Below are positions 8,591 through 16,461 of a DNA stretch of 64,000 nucleotides, one piece after another. The notes beneath the pieces are model-generated. The model ran no database searches. It was not told the DNA's origin and was given only the letters and a program-made list of their open reading frames with translations. Source of the stretch: Solirubrobacterales bacterium (GTDB lineage: Bacteria; Actinomycetota; Thermoleophilia; Solirubrobacterales; Solirubrobacteraceae); contig QHBW01000098.1 in NCBI GenBank assembly GCA_003244205.1, positions 1 through 64,000 on the forward strand. The letters run 5' to 3'. The position numbers were made by a program, and so were the translations under genes. Numbering within the stretch: position 1 is the stretch's first letter; every line of letters starts with the position of its first letter.

Positions 8591-9020
8591 TTCGATGAGA
8601 TGCTCGCTCTGACCAAGGCGGTCCGCCGCGAGCTGCGGACGCCGCTTCTGATCGGGGACCTGCCGTTCGGCTCCTACGAGCGCTCGCACGAGCAGGCGAT
8701 CGCCTCCGCCCAGCGGCTGGTCAAGGAGGGCGGCGCCGACGTGGTGAAGTTCGAGGGGCCCGCGGCCGAGCGGGCCGCGGCCATCGCCGCGGCCGGGATC
8801 CCGGTGATGGGCCATCTCGGGCTCACCCCTCAGACCGCCACCGCGCTCGGCGGCGGCTTCAAGGCCCAGGCCCGCTCGGGCGCCGCCGCCCGCAGGCTGC
8901 TCGACGACGCGCTCGCGCTCGAGACCGCCGGCTGCTTCGCGCTCGTCCTGGAGGCCGTGCCCGCCGAGGTGGCGGCCGTCGTCACCGAGCGGCTGGGGAT
9001 CCCGACGATCGGCATCGGTC
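8591..9020 (+). pseudogene. panB: panB fragment (ketopantoate hydroxymethyltransferase)
   Basis: The reading frame from about 8591 gives FDEMLALTKAV, IGDLPFGSYE, GADVVKFEG, IPVMGHLGLTPQ, LLDDALALE, and finally RLGIPTIGIGR. This is the middle of 3-methyl-2-oxobutanoate hydroxymethyltransferase, the enzyme adding a hydroxymethyl group to alpha-ketoisovalerate on the route to pantothenate and CoA. The first roughly 75 residues are missing, and homology stops abruptly after IGIG, where sequence of a different family begins. About 145 of some 270 residues remain. An intact copy is presumably elsewhere, as the pathway is normally essential. Confidence 0.88.
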
Positions 9021-9024
9021 GCTC

Positions 9025-9353
9025 CCGAAAGGACACATCGATCCGGGAGAGCACCCGGTGGAGACGACGCGACGGGAAATCCACGAAGAAGCCGGGATCG
9101 TGCAGCTCGATCTCGTTCAAGCGATGAACGCTGGAGGATTGGACAAGACGGCTCCGCGCATGACCACGAGCTGAAGACCATCCACATGTTCCTCTTTCGA
9201 ACCGCGCAGTCCGATCTCAGATCGATGGACCCGGACAATCCCGATGCGCGCTGGAGCAGACCCGAAGAGGTCTCGGCACTGCTCACGCATCCCGTGGACG
9301 CCGAGTTCTTCGAGAGCCTTCTGCCGCAGCTCAGCTCGGAGGGCCGCCGGTAG
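9025..9353 (+). pseudogene. NUDIX hydrolase fragment with frameshift
   Basis: From 9025 the frame reads PKGHIDPGEHPVETTRREIH followed by EEAGI, a complete NUDIX box (G-x5-E-x7-RE-x2-EE-x-G-I) that would bind Mg2+ and a nucleoside-diphosphate-X substrate. That frame stops at 9172. The expected C-terminal half (DHELKTIHMFLFRT, then RWSRPEEVSALL and DAEFFESLLPQL) continues in another frame to 9353, so about one base was lost near 9115-9128. The N-terminal beta strands are absent: the box begins right after the panB fragment. It is therefore a broken gene with both a deletion and a frameshift. Confidence 0.82.
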
Positions 9354-9362
9354 ACATAGGCC

Positions 9363-10022
9363 GTGGCGACTCGTCACACGAATCGGGACGTGAACGCCCC
9401 CGGGAAGCGCTGGGCCGGCGTAGACGTCGGCGCCGGCAAGGGATTCGACCTGGCGGTGATCGATCCCCATGGCCTCGTCGCCGGTCCCGAGCGGATCACC
9501 GCGATACCCGAGGTAGTGCGCTGGCTTCGCGACCAGCGTCCCCGCGTGGTGGCCGTCGACAGCCCACGCTCGCCGGCGCGCGAAGGTGAGCTGTCCAGAC
9601 GCGGGGAGAGGGACCTCGTCCGGGCAGGCGTCTGCGGAATCCGCTACACGCCGAACGAGGCTGCGCTGGGTCAGAACAAGACCTACTACGCCTGGATTGC
9701 CAACGGCTTCGACCTGTACGCGGCCGTGGTGGCGGCGAAGCGGTCGGCGCGCTGGCGGGTGATCGAGTGCTTCCCAACGGCGACGTGGTCGCGCCTCGGC
9801 GGCCGCAGGGACAAGCGCTCACGGGCTCGCTGGTCGCGCGAGGTCCTCGACGGCTTACGCCTTGAGCGCCTCCCGAGCAGGATGAACCAGGACGCGCGCG
9901 ACTCGATAGACGCGGCGGTGACGGCCAAGCTCTACGACGACAAAAAGGTCGAGGCCTTCGGCGAGATCATCGTACCGGCGATTCGGGCACTCGACGCTGA
10001 GGAGCGCCTGAAGCGTCTGCCT
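9363..10022 (+). CDS. DUF429 (RNase H-fold) protein, 3' end undefined
   Basis: The GTG start at 9363 is followed by WAGVDVGAGKGFDLAVID, VVAVDSPRSP and VIECFPTATW, then ARDSIDAAVTAKLY with a final IIVPA. This is the DUF429 pattern, a predicted nuclease with acidic residues of an RNase H-like fold. The domain appears complete by about 9985. The frame then stays open far into the antisense of the neighbouring ATPase gene, so no genuine stop can be assigned; a +1 or -1 shift would end it near 10008. I mark the end at the convergent gene. Its 3' end is probably damaged, in keeping with the broken genes around it. Confidence 0.65.
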
Positions 10023-11360
10023 TCAGCCCTCGAGCGCTCGCTCGCCGAGCGCCCAGTCGGGCAGGTCGTTGGGGTCATCGGTGTCGTAGATCATCACGTC
10101 GGCGCCGCGGTCGCTTGCGGCGATCCGGTCGGCCTCGGTCTGCGCCTCCTCGAGGGTCGAGTGCTCGGAACGCGTGAAGGCGAGCGAGGGACCGTCCGTG
10201 ACGACGAACGTGCCCGATGGCCCGGGGACCACGTAAACGCTGAGGCGCGCTCCCCCGTGGCGGCGCACCCAGCGGGCGAGGAGCGGGTCGAGGATGTGCA
10301 GCGCCTCGGCCTCGTCGCGCTCGAGGATCGCGCGGTCAAGCAGTGCCTGGGCGGCGCGCTGCGCGCTACTTGCGGAGGCCAATCCCGCCATCGCGCGGGC
10401 CTCCGCCTGGTAGGGAGAGAGGCCCGAGGCGACGGCGGCCAGCACGCGGCGCTCATTCGCGCTCAGCCCGTCCCACAGGTAGCGCAGCTCAAGGTCGACG
10501 GCCCTCATCGCGGAGTCGTAGGCGAGGCGCAGATCGGAGATCGTGGCGGGCTCGTCTCGCACCTGCTCCCAGAGGAAGTGCGCCAGCAGCATCAGCCGCT
10601 GGGGATGGAGCTCGGAGAGGTGGACGAGCTCGGGCGTGGCTGCTCCGCTGTCCTTGCCGGTCTGCGAGAACCTGGCGGCGACGAAGTCGTGTGCGGCCTC
10701 GAACGCGATTCGCCCGAGGCGAAGCTGCTGCGCCTGGCCGTAGAGCGGCCGCGCGCGGTCCTCGAACAGGGCGCGCAGCAGCGAGGGCTCCGAACCGCAG
10801 AAGACGTAGCTGACCTGCGCTTGGTGCTGGAGGTGGCTGCGAAACACCCCATCGAGTCCCTGCAGGTCGATCAGCGCCTGAAACTCGTCGAGGATGACGA
10901 GCACCCGCTGCCCGCTGCGCTCCGCGATCCGGGCGGGCACCTCGAGCAGCGAGTGCACGGTGGCGACCGGATCGCTCGCCTCCCCCCGCCGCTGGAAGGT
11001 GAACCCGCCGAGCGGCGTCGTGAACCCCAGCCCGCCGAGCTCGCGGCCGACCACTCGCGCGAGGCGACCGGGCAGGGCGCGGTATGCCTGCTCCAGGCGT
11101 ACCGCAACGTCGGCCACGCTGAGCACGTCGCTGAGGTCGATCAGGACGCTCGGCATCTTCTTCCCCTCCGCCGCCGCCCGCAGCTGCTTCAGGAGGCTCG
11201 TCTTCCCCATCCGCCTCGCGGCGTAGACGGTCATCGCATGCCCGCCCGCCGCCCGCTCGAGCAGCAGCCGCACCTCGTCGGCCCGCTCGATCGCCTCCTC
11301 GGGAGCCAGCGCCCGGGCGTAGACGAAGGGGTTGGCGTGGTCCGATCTTTTACGCGCCAT
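10023..11360 (-). CDS. P-loop ATPase (archaeal-ATPase/STAND-like) with DUF2188-like tail
   Basis: 445 residues. A Walker A-type loop AARRMGKTSLL (about 47-57), Walker B VLVILDEFQAL (about 145-155) and a sensor-like VFCGSEPSLL are typical of the MoxR-unrelated 'archaeal ATPase' group, relatives of STAND NTPases used in defence or stress switching. A winged-helix-like region follows (about 310-375). The last 65 residues (SVYVVPGPSGTFVVTDGP, then EEAQTEADRIA and ADVMIYD) resemble DUF2188, a small beta-rich domain; that assignment is by eye. The target is unknown. It converges on the DUF429 gene, and together they are the best-preserved genes of the segment. Confidence 0.8.
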   Translation of the reverse strand: MARKRSDHANPFVYARALAPEEAIERADEVRLLLERAAGGHAMTVYAARRMGKTSLLKQLRAAAEGKKMPSVLIDLSDVLSVADVAVRLEQAYRALPGRLARVVGRELGGLGFTTPLGGFTFQRRGEASDPVATVHSLLEVPARIAERSGQRVLVILDEFQALIDLQGLDGVFRSHLQHQAQVSYVFCGSEPSLLRALFEDRARPLYGQAQQLRLGRIAFEAAHDFVAARFSQTGKDSGAATPELVHLSELHPQRLMLLAHFLWEQVRDEPATISDLRLAYDSAMRAVDLELRYLWDGLSANERRVLAAVASGLSPYQAEARAMAGLASASSAQRAAQALLDRAILERDEAEALHILDPLLARWVRRHGGARLSVYVVPGPSGTFVVTDGPSLAFTRSEHSTLEEAQTEADRIAASDRGADVMIYDTDDPNDLPDWALGERALEG

Positions 11361-11468
11361 GCGTAGGGCAGTATACGCGCCGTGCGCAGCGCTGCCTACG
11401 CCAGCCGCGTGGGCGGTTGAGGCCTGCCGGCCCCCCGCTTCCGCTCTCTCTAACGGACCTCCTTATAG

Positions 11469-11482
11469 GCGGTTAGAACCGC
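11469..11482. repeat. 14-bp palindrome in the ATPase upstream gap
   Basis: GCGGTT-AG-AACCGC is a perfect inverted repeat in the 176-base gap between the ATPase start (11360) and the dnaE2 remnant. It is a possible operator for the ATPase gene. Nothing else is recognisable in the gap. Confidence 0.5.
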
Positions 11483-11536
11483 TTAGATCCGCACCGCCCG
11501 AATCCACAAGCCGAGCCGGCATCCACCACCGATCTT

Positions 11537-12530
11537 TCAGGCACTAATCGCCACGAGTGCCCACACGAGCTGCCACAGGATGAGGCGCCTTGGCGAGCCG
11601 GCGCCGGCAGCGAGCGAGTCGCATGCTCCCGACCAGGCAAGCAGCTCGAGCGAAGACGCGCTCGAGCCGGCACGCGAGGCGAGATCGGCGAGGCTGCTGA
11701 TGCGCCCGCTCGCTCGGCGAGCGCCGACCAGCTCGCTCACCTCCTGTGCCCGCACGCCTCGCACATAGCCGAGGCCGACTCGGACACGACCGCGTGTCGC
11801 CTCAAGTGGTTCTCCCCCCGAGTCGAGCTCGATCTCGCATTCCGTCTCACTCTCGTTGACGTCCGGGGGCAGTACATCGATCCCCCGTCGCTGCGCCTCG
11901 TGGACGAGCGCATCTGGCGGATAGAAGCCCATCGGCTGCTCGTTCCCAGCGAGCACAGGAACTCAGGACCGTAGTGAACGCGCAGCCATGTCGACTGGTA
12001 GGCAAGCAGACCAAAGGCGGCGCCGTGGGCCTTGGGGAAGCCAAAGCCCGAGAATCCCCGGACCATCGAGAACACCCGCTCGGCGGTCTCGTCATCTACC
12101 CCATGCAGGTGGCGCGCGCCTGCCACAAAAAGTTCGTGGTAAGCCTGGATCGCCGCCTCGGAGCGCTTGCGGCTCATTGCCCGGCGAAGCCCCTCCGCCT
12201 CGCCGGGAGTAAAGCCTGCGAAGGCGATCGCGACCTCGAGCACCTGGTCCTGGAAGATGATCGTGCCGAGCGTCTCGCGAAGAACCGGCTCGAGCGAGGG
12301 GTGCTCGTAGGGGATCCCGTAGTCGGGATCAACGCGCATGCGCTGGCGACGCTCGATGTACGGGTTGACCGCTCCTCCCTGGATTGGACCCGGGCGGACG
12401 ATCGCCACCTGGATTGTGATGTCCTGGAGGTTCTCGGGACGGGTGCGTCGCAGCGACTGCATCTGCGCTCGGCTCTCGATCTGGAAGACCCCGGTCGTAT
12501 CGGCGTTCTGGATGCACTCATACGTGGCCG
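11537..12530 (-). pseudogene. dnaE2: dnaE2 fragment (error-prone DNA polymerase III alpha)
   Basis: The minus strand reads ATYECIQNADTTGVFQIESR, VAIVRPGPIQGG, TLGTIIFQDQVLEVAIAFAG, FPKAHGAAFGLLAYQSTWLR and YGPEFLCSL. After a one-base shift near 11955 it continues with NEQPMGFYPPDALVHEAQRR and ends after an HhH-like region at RRLILWQL. This is the finger and HhH part of DnaE2, the translesion replicase of the imuA/imuB/dnaE2 cassette. Roughly 330 of more than 1000 residues remain, the PHP and catalytic Asp region is gone, and both ends stop abruptly. Neither imuA nor imuB is in the window. Confidence 0.88.
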
Positions 12531-12820
12531 GAGTCACACGAACAGAGGCCGTCGCGGCCGTAGGGAGTCGTGTTGAGGACGACCGGGAACCGTCCCGGGG
12601 CCGGCGCGCTGCCGTTCTGCGAAGGGAAGGTGATCGTCGCCCCGAGCTCGACGCCATCGTCCATGCGGATGAACTGCTGCTCGGAGTACGTCGCGGGATA
12701 CGTTGCGGGGGGCAGTGTGCTCGGCGGCGGCGCGATGGAGGCGGCAGGGGCCAAACCGGGCTCCACGGACGCGACCAGGACGAGCAGCAACAGCGTCCGG
12801 CGGGCCAACCGATACGCCAT
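12518..12820 (-). pseudogene. truncated CocE/NonD-type secreted hydrolase
   Basis: The frame starts at ATG 12820 with a signal peptide (MAYRLARRTLLLLVLVASVE) and a Pro-rich spacer. It then gives the first strands of an X-Pro dipeptidyl-peptidase-like hydrolase: MDDGVELGATITFP and FPVVLNTTPYGRDG. After about 92 residues homology ends and the DNA continues as the dnaE2 remnant; a chance stop falls at 12518. It lies 23 bases after an intact CocE-type gene on the same strand and looks like the start of a tandem paralogue. A short secreted peptide could still be made. Confidence 0.8.
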
Positions 12821-12843
12821 TGAGCGTCGCGCTCTGTGTCCCG

Positions 12844-14913
12844 TCAACCCCGGCCTCCCGGTCGTCGCGTTCGCTGACCCGACCCGCAGCTGTGATAGCT
12901 GCGCGTGAGGCGGATGCGCTCGCCGCGGTTGGTGACGCCATCGATGCGCACGCGGAAGCTGCCACGCGGCAGCCGCGTGAGCCTGACGCGCACGATCGCC
13001 GCGCGACGGATGTGATGTAACACGATCCGACGCCCTCGCAGTGTGACCGTGATCGCGACGATCCGCTGACCGCGCGGGGCACGAAGGTGGATCGTCAGCG
13101 CGTGACCCCTGACACACGCCGGCGACGCCGCACGCGGACGCGAGCCTGCTGTGCAGGATCCCGGTCCCCTCGCAGCGCACCAAGCGCTCAGCGCTGTCAC
13201 GGGCAGCAAGAGCCGCGACGGCGTAACCCCGCCGGCGGAGACCAGGTTCAACCCGGGCGGCCCCGGCAACATGAACCCGGATGAGCCCACGAGGTAAAGG
13301 CGCAGCCGGTGACCGGCGGCGAAGTGGTTGCCGATCGGCCAGAACTCGACGTGGTACTCGCGCGTCTGGCCCGGGATCGCCGGCGCTGTCGCGCTGTAGT
13401 CGCCGTAGGGCTGGACGACCTCGCCGCTGGAGTCCGTCAGCGATCGGCTGGCGACGATCTTCGGGTAGCTCGTCCGCAGCCGTCCCTGGCCCACCGGAAA
13501 CGCGGACCCGTTCGGCCAGACATCTGCAAGCACGGCGTGCAGATCGGATAGCGGCGTCGTGGCGGCGACGAAGACGTCGAGGCTCGCGGGACCGACCACG
13601 TCAACGGCGTGTGAGAACGGCGCCAGCGTGTAGGTCAGCGACAGCGGATCGACAACGTTCATCTGCGTCAGCGCGGGGACCACGTCTACGCCGGCACCGA
13701 GCGCGGCGGTCGTGTGCGGATCGGTGGCTGTCGGCAGCGAGGGCAGCGTCGGATATGCCTCGACGCTCCGCGACGCCGGGACCGAAGCGCTCAGCGTTCC
13801 GTCGTTGAGCGAGTTGGCGCTGGCGGCGCGGGCCGGGCTGAGGTAGAGCCGCTGCCAGCGGGTGCCGGGGAGCGGCCAGTCACTGGCGTTGATGCGAGTG
13901 AGGCTCCCCGACAGCAGCGCCTCGCGGCTGCCGTTGCCGACGAACGTCTGCACGACGGGGTCGCGCTCGACGCCATTCCCTTTACCAAGCAGGTAGTGGT
14001 CAAACCAGCGCTGGAACTCCGGGAATGGGCCCTCGGTCCCGGCCGGGTAGCCGTCGTGTGCGCCAAAGACAAGGAGGTGGCTGCCGCGAGACCGCAGCAG
14101 CTTGAAGCTCTCGAACGGGCCGCGTGCCTCGGGGTCATAGAAGCTCGTGTCGGCCAGGACGGGAAAACGGTTGACGTCCGGACGCTGCGTGCGCGCGTCC
14201 CAGAAGCTGTCCTCGGTCGGGTGCGCGAGGATCTCCGCCGACAGCGTTGCGAGTCCGATCCCCGCCTGCAGCTGGGAGACCGGGGACTCGCCCTGCTGCA
14301 CACCGCTGGGCGCACTCCCGAGCAGCAGCCCGCCAACGGTCAGGCCGACCACGGCCCCGGGGCCGATGTTGGAGATCCCGCCGGGGTAGAGCAGATCGCG
14401 GTAGAGGTCGGCAGTCCCTGCCATCAGCGACGCGGCGTCCACGCACGCGAGCGGCAGGTGCAGCGAGTTGTAGACGGCGATCGCGCTCGCCGAGAAGCCG
14501 TAGAGACCGATGTGGCCGTCGCTCCAGGGCTGGTGACAGGCCCAGGCGAGGACGTCGGCGACGTCCCGCTGGTCGTGCGGTCCCTCCGCACCCCAGACGC
14601 CGGTGCTCAGACCGGTGCCGCGCTGGTTGACGATCAGATAGTTGTAGGCCGCACTGAAGGAGCCCCCAAACGACGCCGGGCCGGCGAACTGCTGCGCAAA
14701 TGACGTCTCGGCGTAGGGACTGAACTCGACCACGAGCGGCCGGGCGCGCAGATCGCCCTCGCCGCTGACGTAGGCGCGCAGCTGCGCACCGTCGCTCGTC
14801 GTAAAAGTGAGCGGCTGCGTCACGGTTGCGGCCCCCGCGGCAGCGGGCAGGCTCGCGAGCAGCAGCGCGAGCGCGACCACGCAGAGCAGGGCGAACCTGA
14901 TCGGGCTGCTCAC
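12844..14913 (-). CDS. secreted CocE/NonD (S15-like) hydrolase
   Basis: 689 residues. A GTG start at 14913, with GGAGG five bases upstream, gives VSSPIRFALLCVVALALLLA, a Sec signal peptide. The hydrolase domain has FSPYAETSF, YLIVNQRGTGLSTG and the nucleophile elbow GLYGFSASA (Ser), with later Asp/His candidates in VFGAHDGYPAG. From about residue 400 there is the jelly-roll C-terminal X-Pro-dipeptidyl-peptidase domain, and a basic beta-rich tail of about 90 residues. Expected activity is ester or prolyl-peptide hydrolysis outside the membrane. The start shares GTGA with the stop of the SDR gene, so it is the third gene of the CMD-SDR-CocE operon. Confidence 0.88.
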   Translation of the reverse strand: MSSPIRFALLCVVALALLLASLPAAAGAATVTQPLTFTTSDGAQLRAYVSGEGDLRARPLVVEFSPYAETSFAQQFAGPASFGGSFSAAYNYLIVNQRGTGLSTGVWGAEGPHDQRDVADVLAWACHQPWSDGHIGLYGFSASAIAVYNSLHLPLACVDAASLMAGTADLYRDLLYPGGISNIGPGAVVGLTVGGLLLGSAPSGVQQGESPVSQLQAGIGLATLSAEILAHPTEDSFWDARTQRPDVNRFPVLADTSFYDPEARGPFESFKLLRSRGSHLLVFGAHDGYPAGTEGPFPEFQRWFDHYLLGKGNGVERDPVVQTFVGNGSREALLSGSLTRINASDWPLPGTRWQRLYLSPARAASANSLNDGTLSASVPASRSVEAYPTLPSLPTATDPHTTAALGAGVDVVPALTQMNVVDPLSLTYTLAPFSHAVDVVGPASLDVFVAATTPLSDLHAVLADVWPNGSAFPVGQGRLRTSYPKIVASRSLTDSSGEVVQPYGDYSATAPAIPGQTREYHVEFWPIGNHFAAGHRLRLYLVGSSGFMLPGPPGLNLVSAGGVTPSRLLLPVTALSAWCAARGPGSCTAGSRPRAASPACVRGHALTIHLRAPRGQRIVAITVTLRGRRIVLHHIRRAAIVRVRLTRLPRGSFRVRIDGVTNRGERIRLTRSYHSCGSGQRTRRPGGRG

Positions 14914-15779
14914 GATGTCCTCCCGCGGCCTGGCTGAACCGTGGTCAGCTCGACGTCTTCGCTGCGAGCGATCTCGAGCGTCTCGGCGAGCCCGAGATGG
15001 CCAGCGCCGCGCTCGAGCCCCCGGCGCACCACGGCGCCGAGCGCCAGCGCCACCGCGACCCAGCGCGGAGAGACGATCCGGCGCGAGCGCTTGCGGATGC
15101 CTTGCTCGAGCGCGTCGATCGCCGGTCCGACCGGCGCCACGGGCAGGCGGCCCCGGCCGCCGATGGGCATGCGCGAGGCCGCTTTCGTGGAGAAGCCGCG
15201 CGAGGTCATCTCGGTGTCCAGCTCGGCGTAGTAGGCGATGCCGACGCGCGCACCGGAAGGGCTCAGCTCGATTCGCAGCGCGTTGCCCAGCGCTTGCACG
15301 GCAGCCTTCGATGCACAGTAGGGAGCCATCAACGGAAGGTGCACGGCGGCTGCTAGCGACGCGGTCAAGAGCACGTAGCCGCCGGGACGCGAAACGTGCG
15401 GACCGGCCGCCCGGATCAGGTTGTAGGTGCCGGTCACGTTGACGGCCATCGTCGCGTCGAAGACCCCTGGATTGCCGCCGATCAGCGGCATCTGGGCGCC
15501 GATGCCGGCGTTCGCGACCGCGACGTCCAAACCGCCGAGCTCGCCTACGGCCTCGGCGACGGCAGCGTCGACCTGCATGCGGTCGGTCACGTCGCACTCG
15601 TACCAGGGCGCGTTGGCGCATGCCGCCGAGACCTCCGCGAGGTGCTCGGGCTCGAGCCCGAGCAGCGCAACGCGCGCGCCGCGCTCGTGCAGGCGGCGTG
15701 CGAGCAGCGCGCCGATGCCGCGCGCCGCCCCCGTGATCAGCACCCGCTGGCCTTCCAGGCTTGGATGGTCGCGATTCAC
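14910..15779 (-). CDS. short-chain dehydrogenase/reductase
   Basis: 289 residues, classical SDR. TGAARGIG binds the nucleotide (about 16-23), the NAG motif lies near 90, Ser near 141, and YCASK is the catalytic Tyr-x3-Lys. The C-terminal 60 residues carry a basic then hydrophobic extension often seen in lipid- or sterol-linked SDRs. It oxidises or reduces an unknown alcohol or ketone with NAD(P). The GTG start overlaps the CMD gene's TGA by four bases (15776-15779) and its stop overlaps the hydrolase start, so translation should be coupled. Confidence 0.9.
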   Translation of the reverse strand: MNRDHPSLEGQRVLITGAARGIGALLARRLHERGARVALLGLEPEHLAEVSAACANAPWYECDVTDRMQVDAAVAEAVGELGGLDVAVANAGIGAQMPLIGGNPGVFDATMAVNVTGTYNLIRAAGPHVSRPGGYVLLTASLAAAVHLPLMAPYCASKAAVQALGNALRIELSPSGARVGIAYYAELDTEMTSRGFSTKAASRMPIGGRGRLPVAPVGPAIDALEQGIRKRSRRIVSPRWVAVALALGAVVRRGLERGAGHLGLAETLEIARSEDVELTTVQPGRGRTS

Positions 15780-16396
15780 GAGCTCTGTGACCGTCCTCGG
15801 CGCTCAACGATCGACTGCAGCCTGCGCCTGATGCCCGAGGGCGGCCCGGACGTCAGCGCATCCGGCGCCACCTGCAGCGCGTTGAGCGTCATCGCGAGCA
15901 TCTCGTAGTGGCCGACAAGCATGCACAGCTCGATCAGCCCGCGCTCAGAGAGCATCTCGGCCAGCCGCGACCAGAGCGCGTCGGAGATCCTGCGCCCGGC
16001 GTGCAGCTCGTCGGCCGCCGCCAGCAGCAACGCGCGCTGGGGGGACCAGCCGTCGGCCTCGGGGCCGAGCCGCACGCGCTCGATCTCCTCGGCACTCAGC
16101 CCGGCCGAGCGGCCGAGGCGCTCGTGGTGGTGCCACTCGTAGTCGCAGCCGCAGTTGTGCGCGACGCGCAAGATCACTATCTCGGTCTGATCGCGCGCCA
16201 GCAGCCCGCCGGGCATCAGCGCGCCGGCGAAGCGCAGCCAGCGGCGAAAGAGCCTGCGATGGCGCGCCAGCGTGGTGAAGACATGCGGCGGCGCGCCGCC
16301 AACCGCCAGACCGATCAGGCGGGTGATCGCGAGATTGACGATCCCGATGTCGCCCCGCTTACCGGGCTCGATGCGTGGTCCAGGGCGCTCGCTCAC
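15776..16396 (-). CDS. carboxymuconolactone decarboxylase (AhpD-like) family protein
   Basis: 206 residues from a GTG at 16396. The core EIVILRVAHNCGCDYEWHHH is the CMD signature, with Glu, Cys and His of the proton-relay region. The second Cys of an AhpD CxxC pair is displaced (CxC), so peroxidase activity is doubtful, and lactone decarboxylase or dehydratase chemistry is equally possible. It is the first gene of the operon that includes the SDR and CocE-type hydrolase. Its start faces the TetR gene across a palindromic operator. Confidence 0.85.
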   Translation of the reverse strand: MSERPGPRIEPGKRGDIGIVNLAITRLIGLAVGGAPPHVFTTLARHRRLFRRWLRFAGALMPGGLLARDQTEIVILRVAHNCGCDYEWHHHERLGRSAGLSAEEIERVRLGPEADGWSPQRALLLAAADELHAGRRISDALWSRLAEMLSERGLIELCMLVGHYEMLAMTLNALQVAPDALTSGPPSGIRRRLQSIVERRGRSQSS

Positions 16397-16415
16397 GACA
16401 CCAACATACACCGTG

Positions 16416-16433
16416 ACGAACAAACCTGTTCGT
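16416..16433. promoter_or_regulatory. TetR operator candidate
   Basis: The perfect inverted repeat ACGAACA-AACC-TGTTCGT lies in the 65-base gap between the divergent CMD and TetR starts. It is upstream of the TetR -10 element (16450-16455), where a bound dimer would block both directions. Autoregulation and control of the CMD-SDR-CocE operon are inferred from position. Confidence 0.7.
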
Positions 16434-16449
16434 AAAACGCAAAGCGGGC

Positions 16450-16455
16450 TAAGCT
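16450..16455 (+). promoter_or_regulatory. -10 element of the TetR gene
   Basis: TAAGCT lies six bases before the ATG at 16462, which suggests a leaderless message. The operator palindrome occupies the -35 area. Confidence 0.45.
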
Positions 16456-16461
16456 GCCTCG

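Noticed and set aside
10023-11366. A 667-residue plus-strand protein continuing from DUF429
   Set aside because: The second half is antisense to a P-loop ATPase with clear Walker motifs; the plus-strand translation is Arg/Gly-rich and without family features.
8260-12820. A complete prophage or integrative element at tRNA-Ala
   Set aside because: No integrase, transposase, phage structural gene or repeated tRNA 3' end is visible; only gene fragments remain.
14914-15807. An N-terminal extension of the CocE-type hydrolase to nearly 1000 residues
   Set aside because: The extension is an out-of-frame reading of the SDR gene; the signal peptide begins at GTG 14913.
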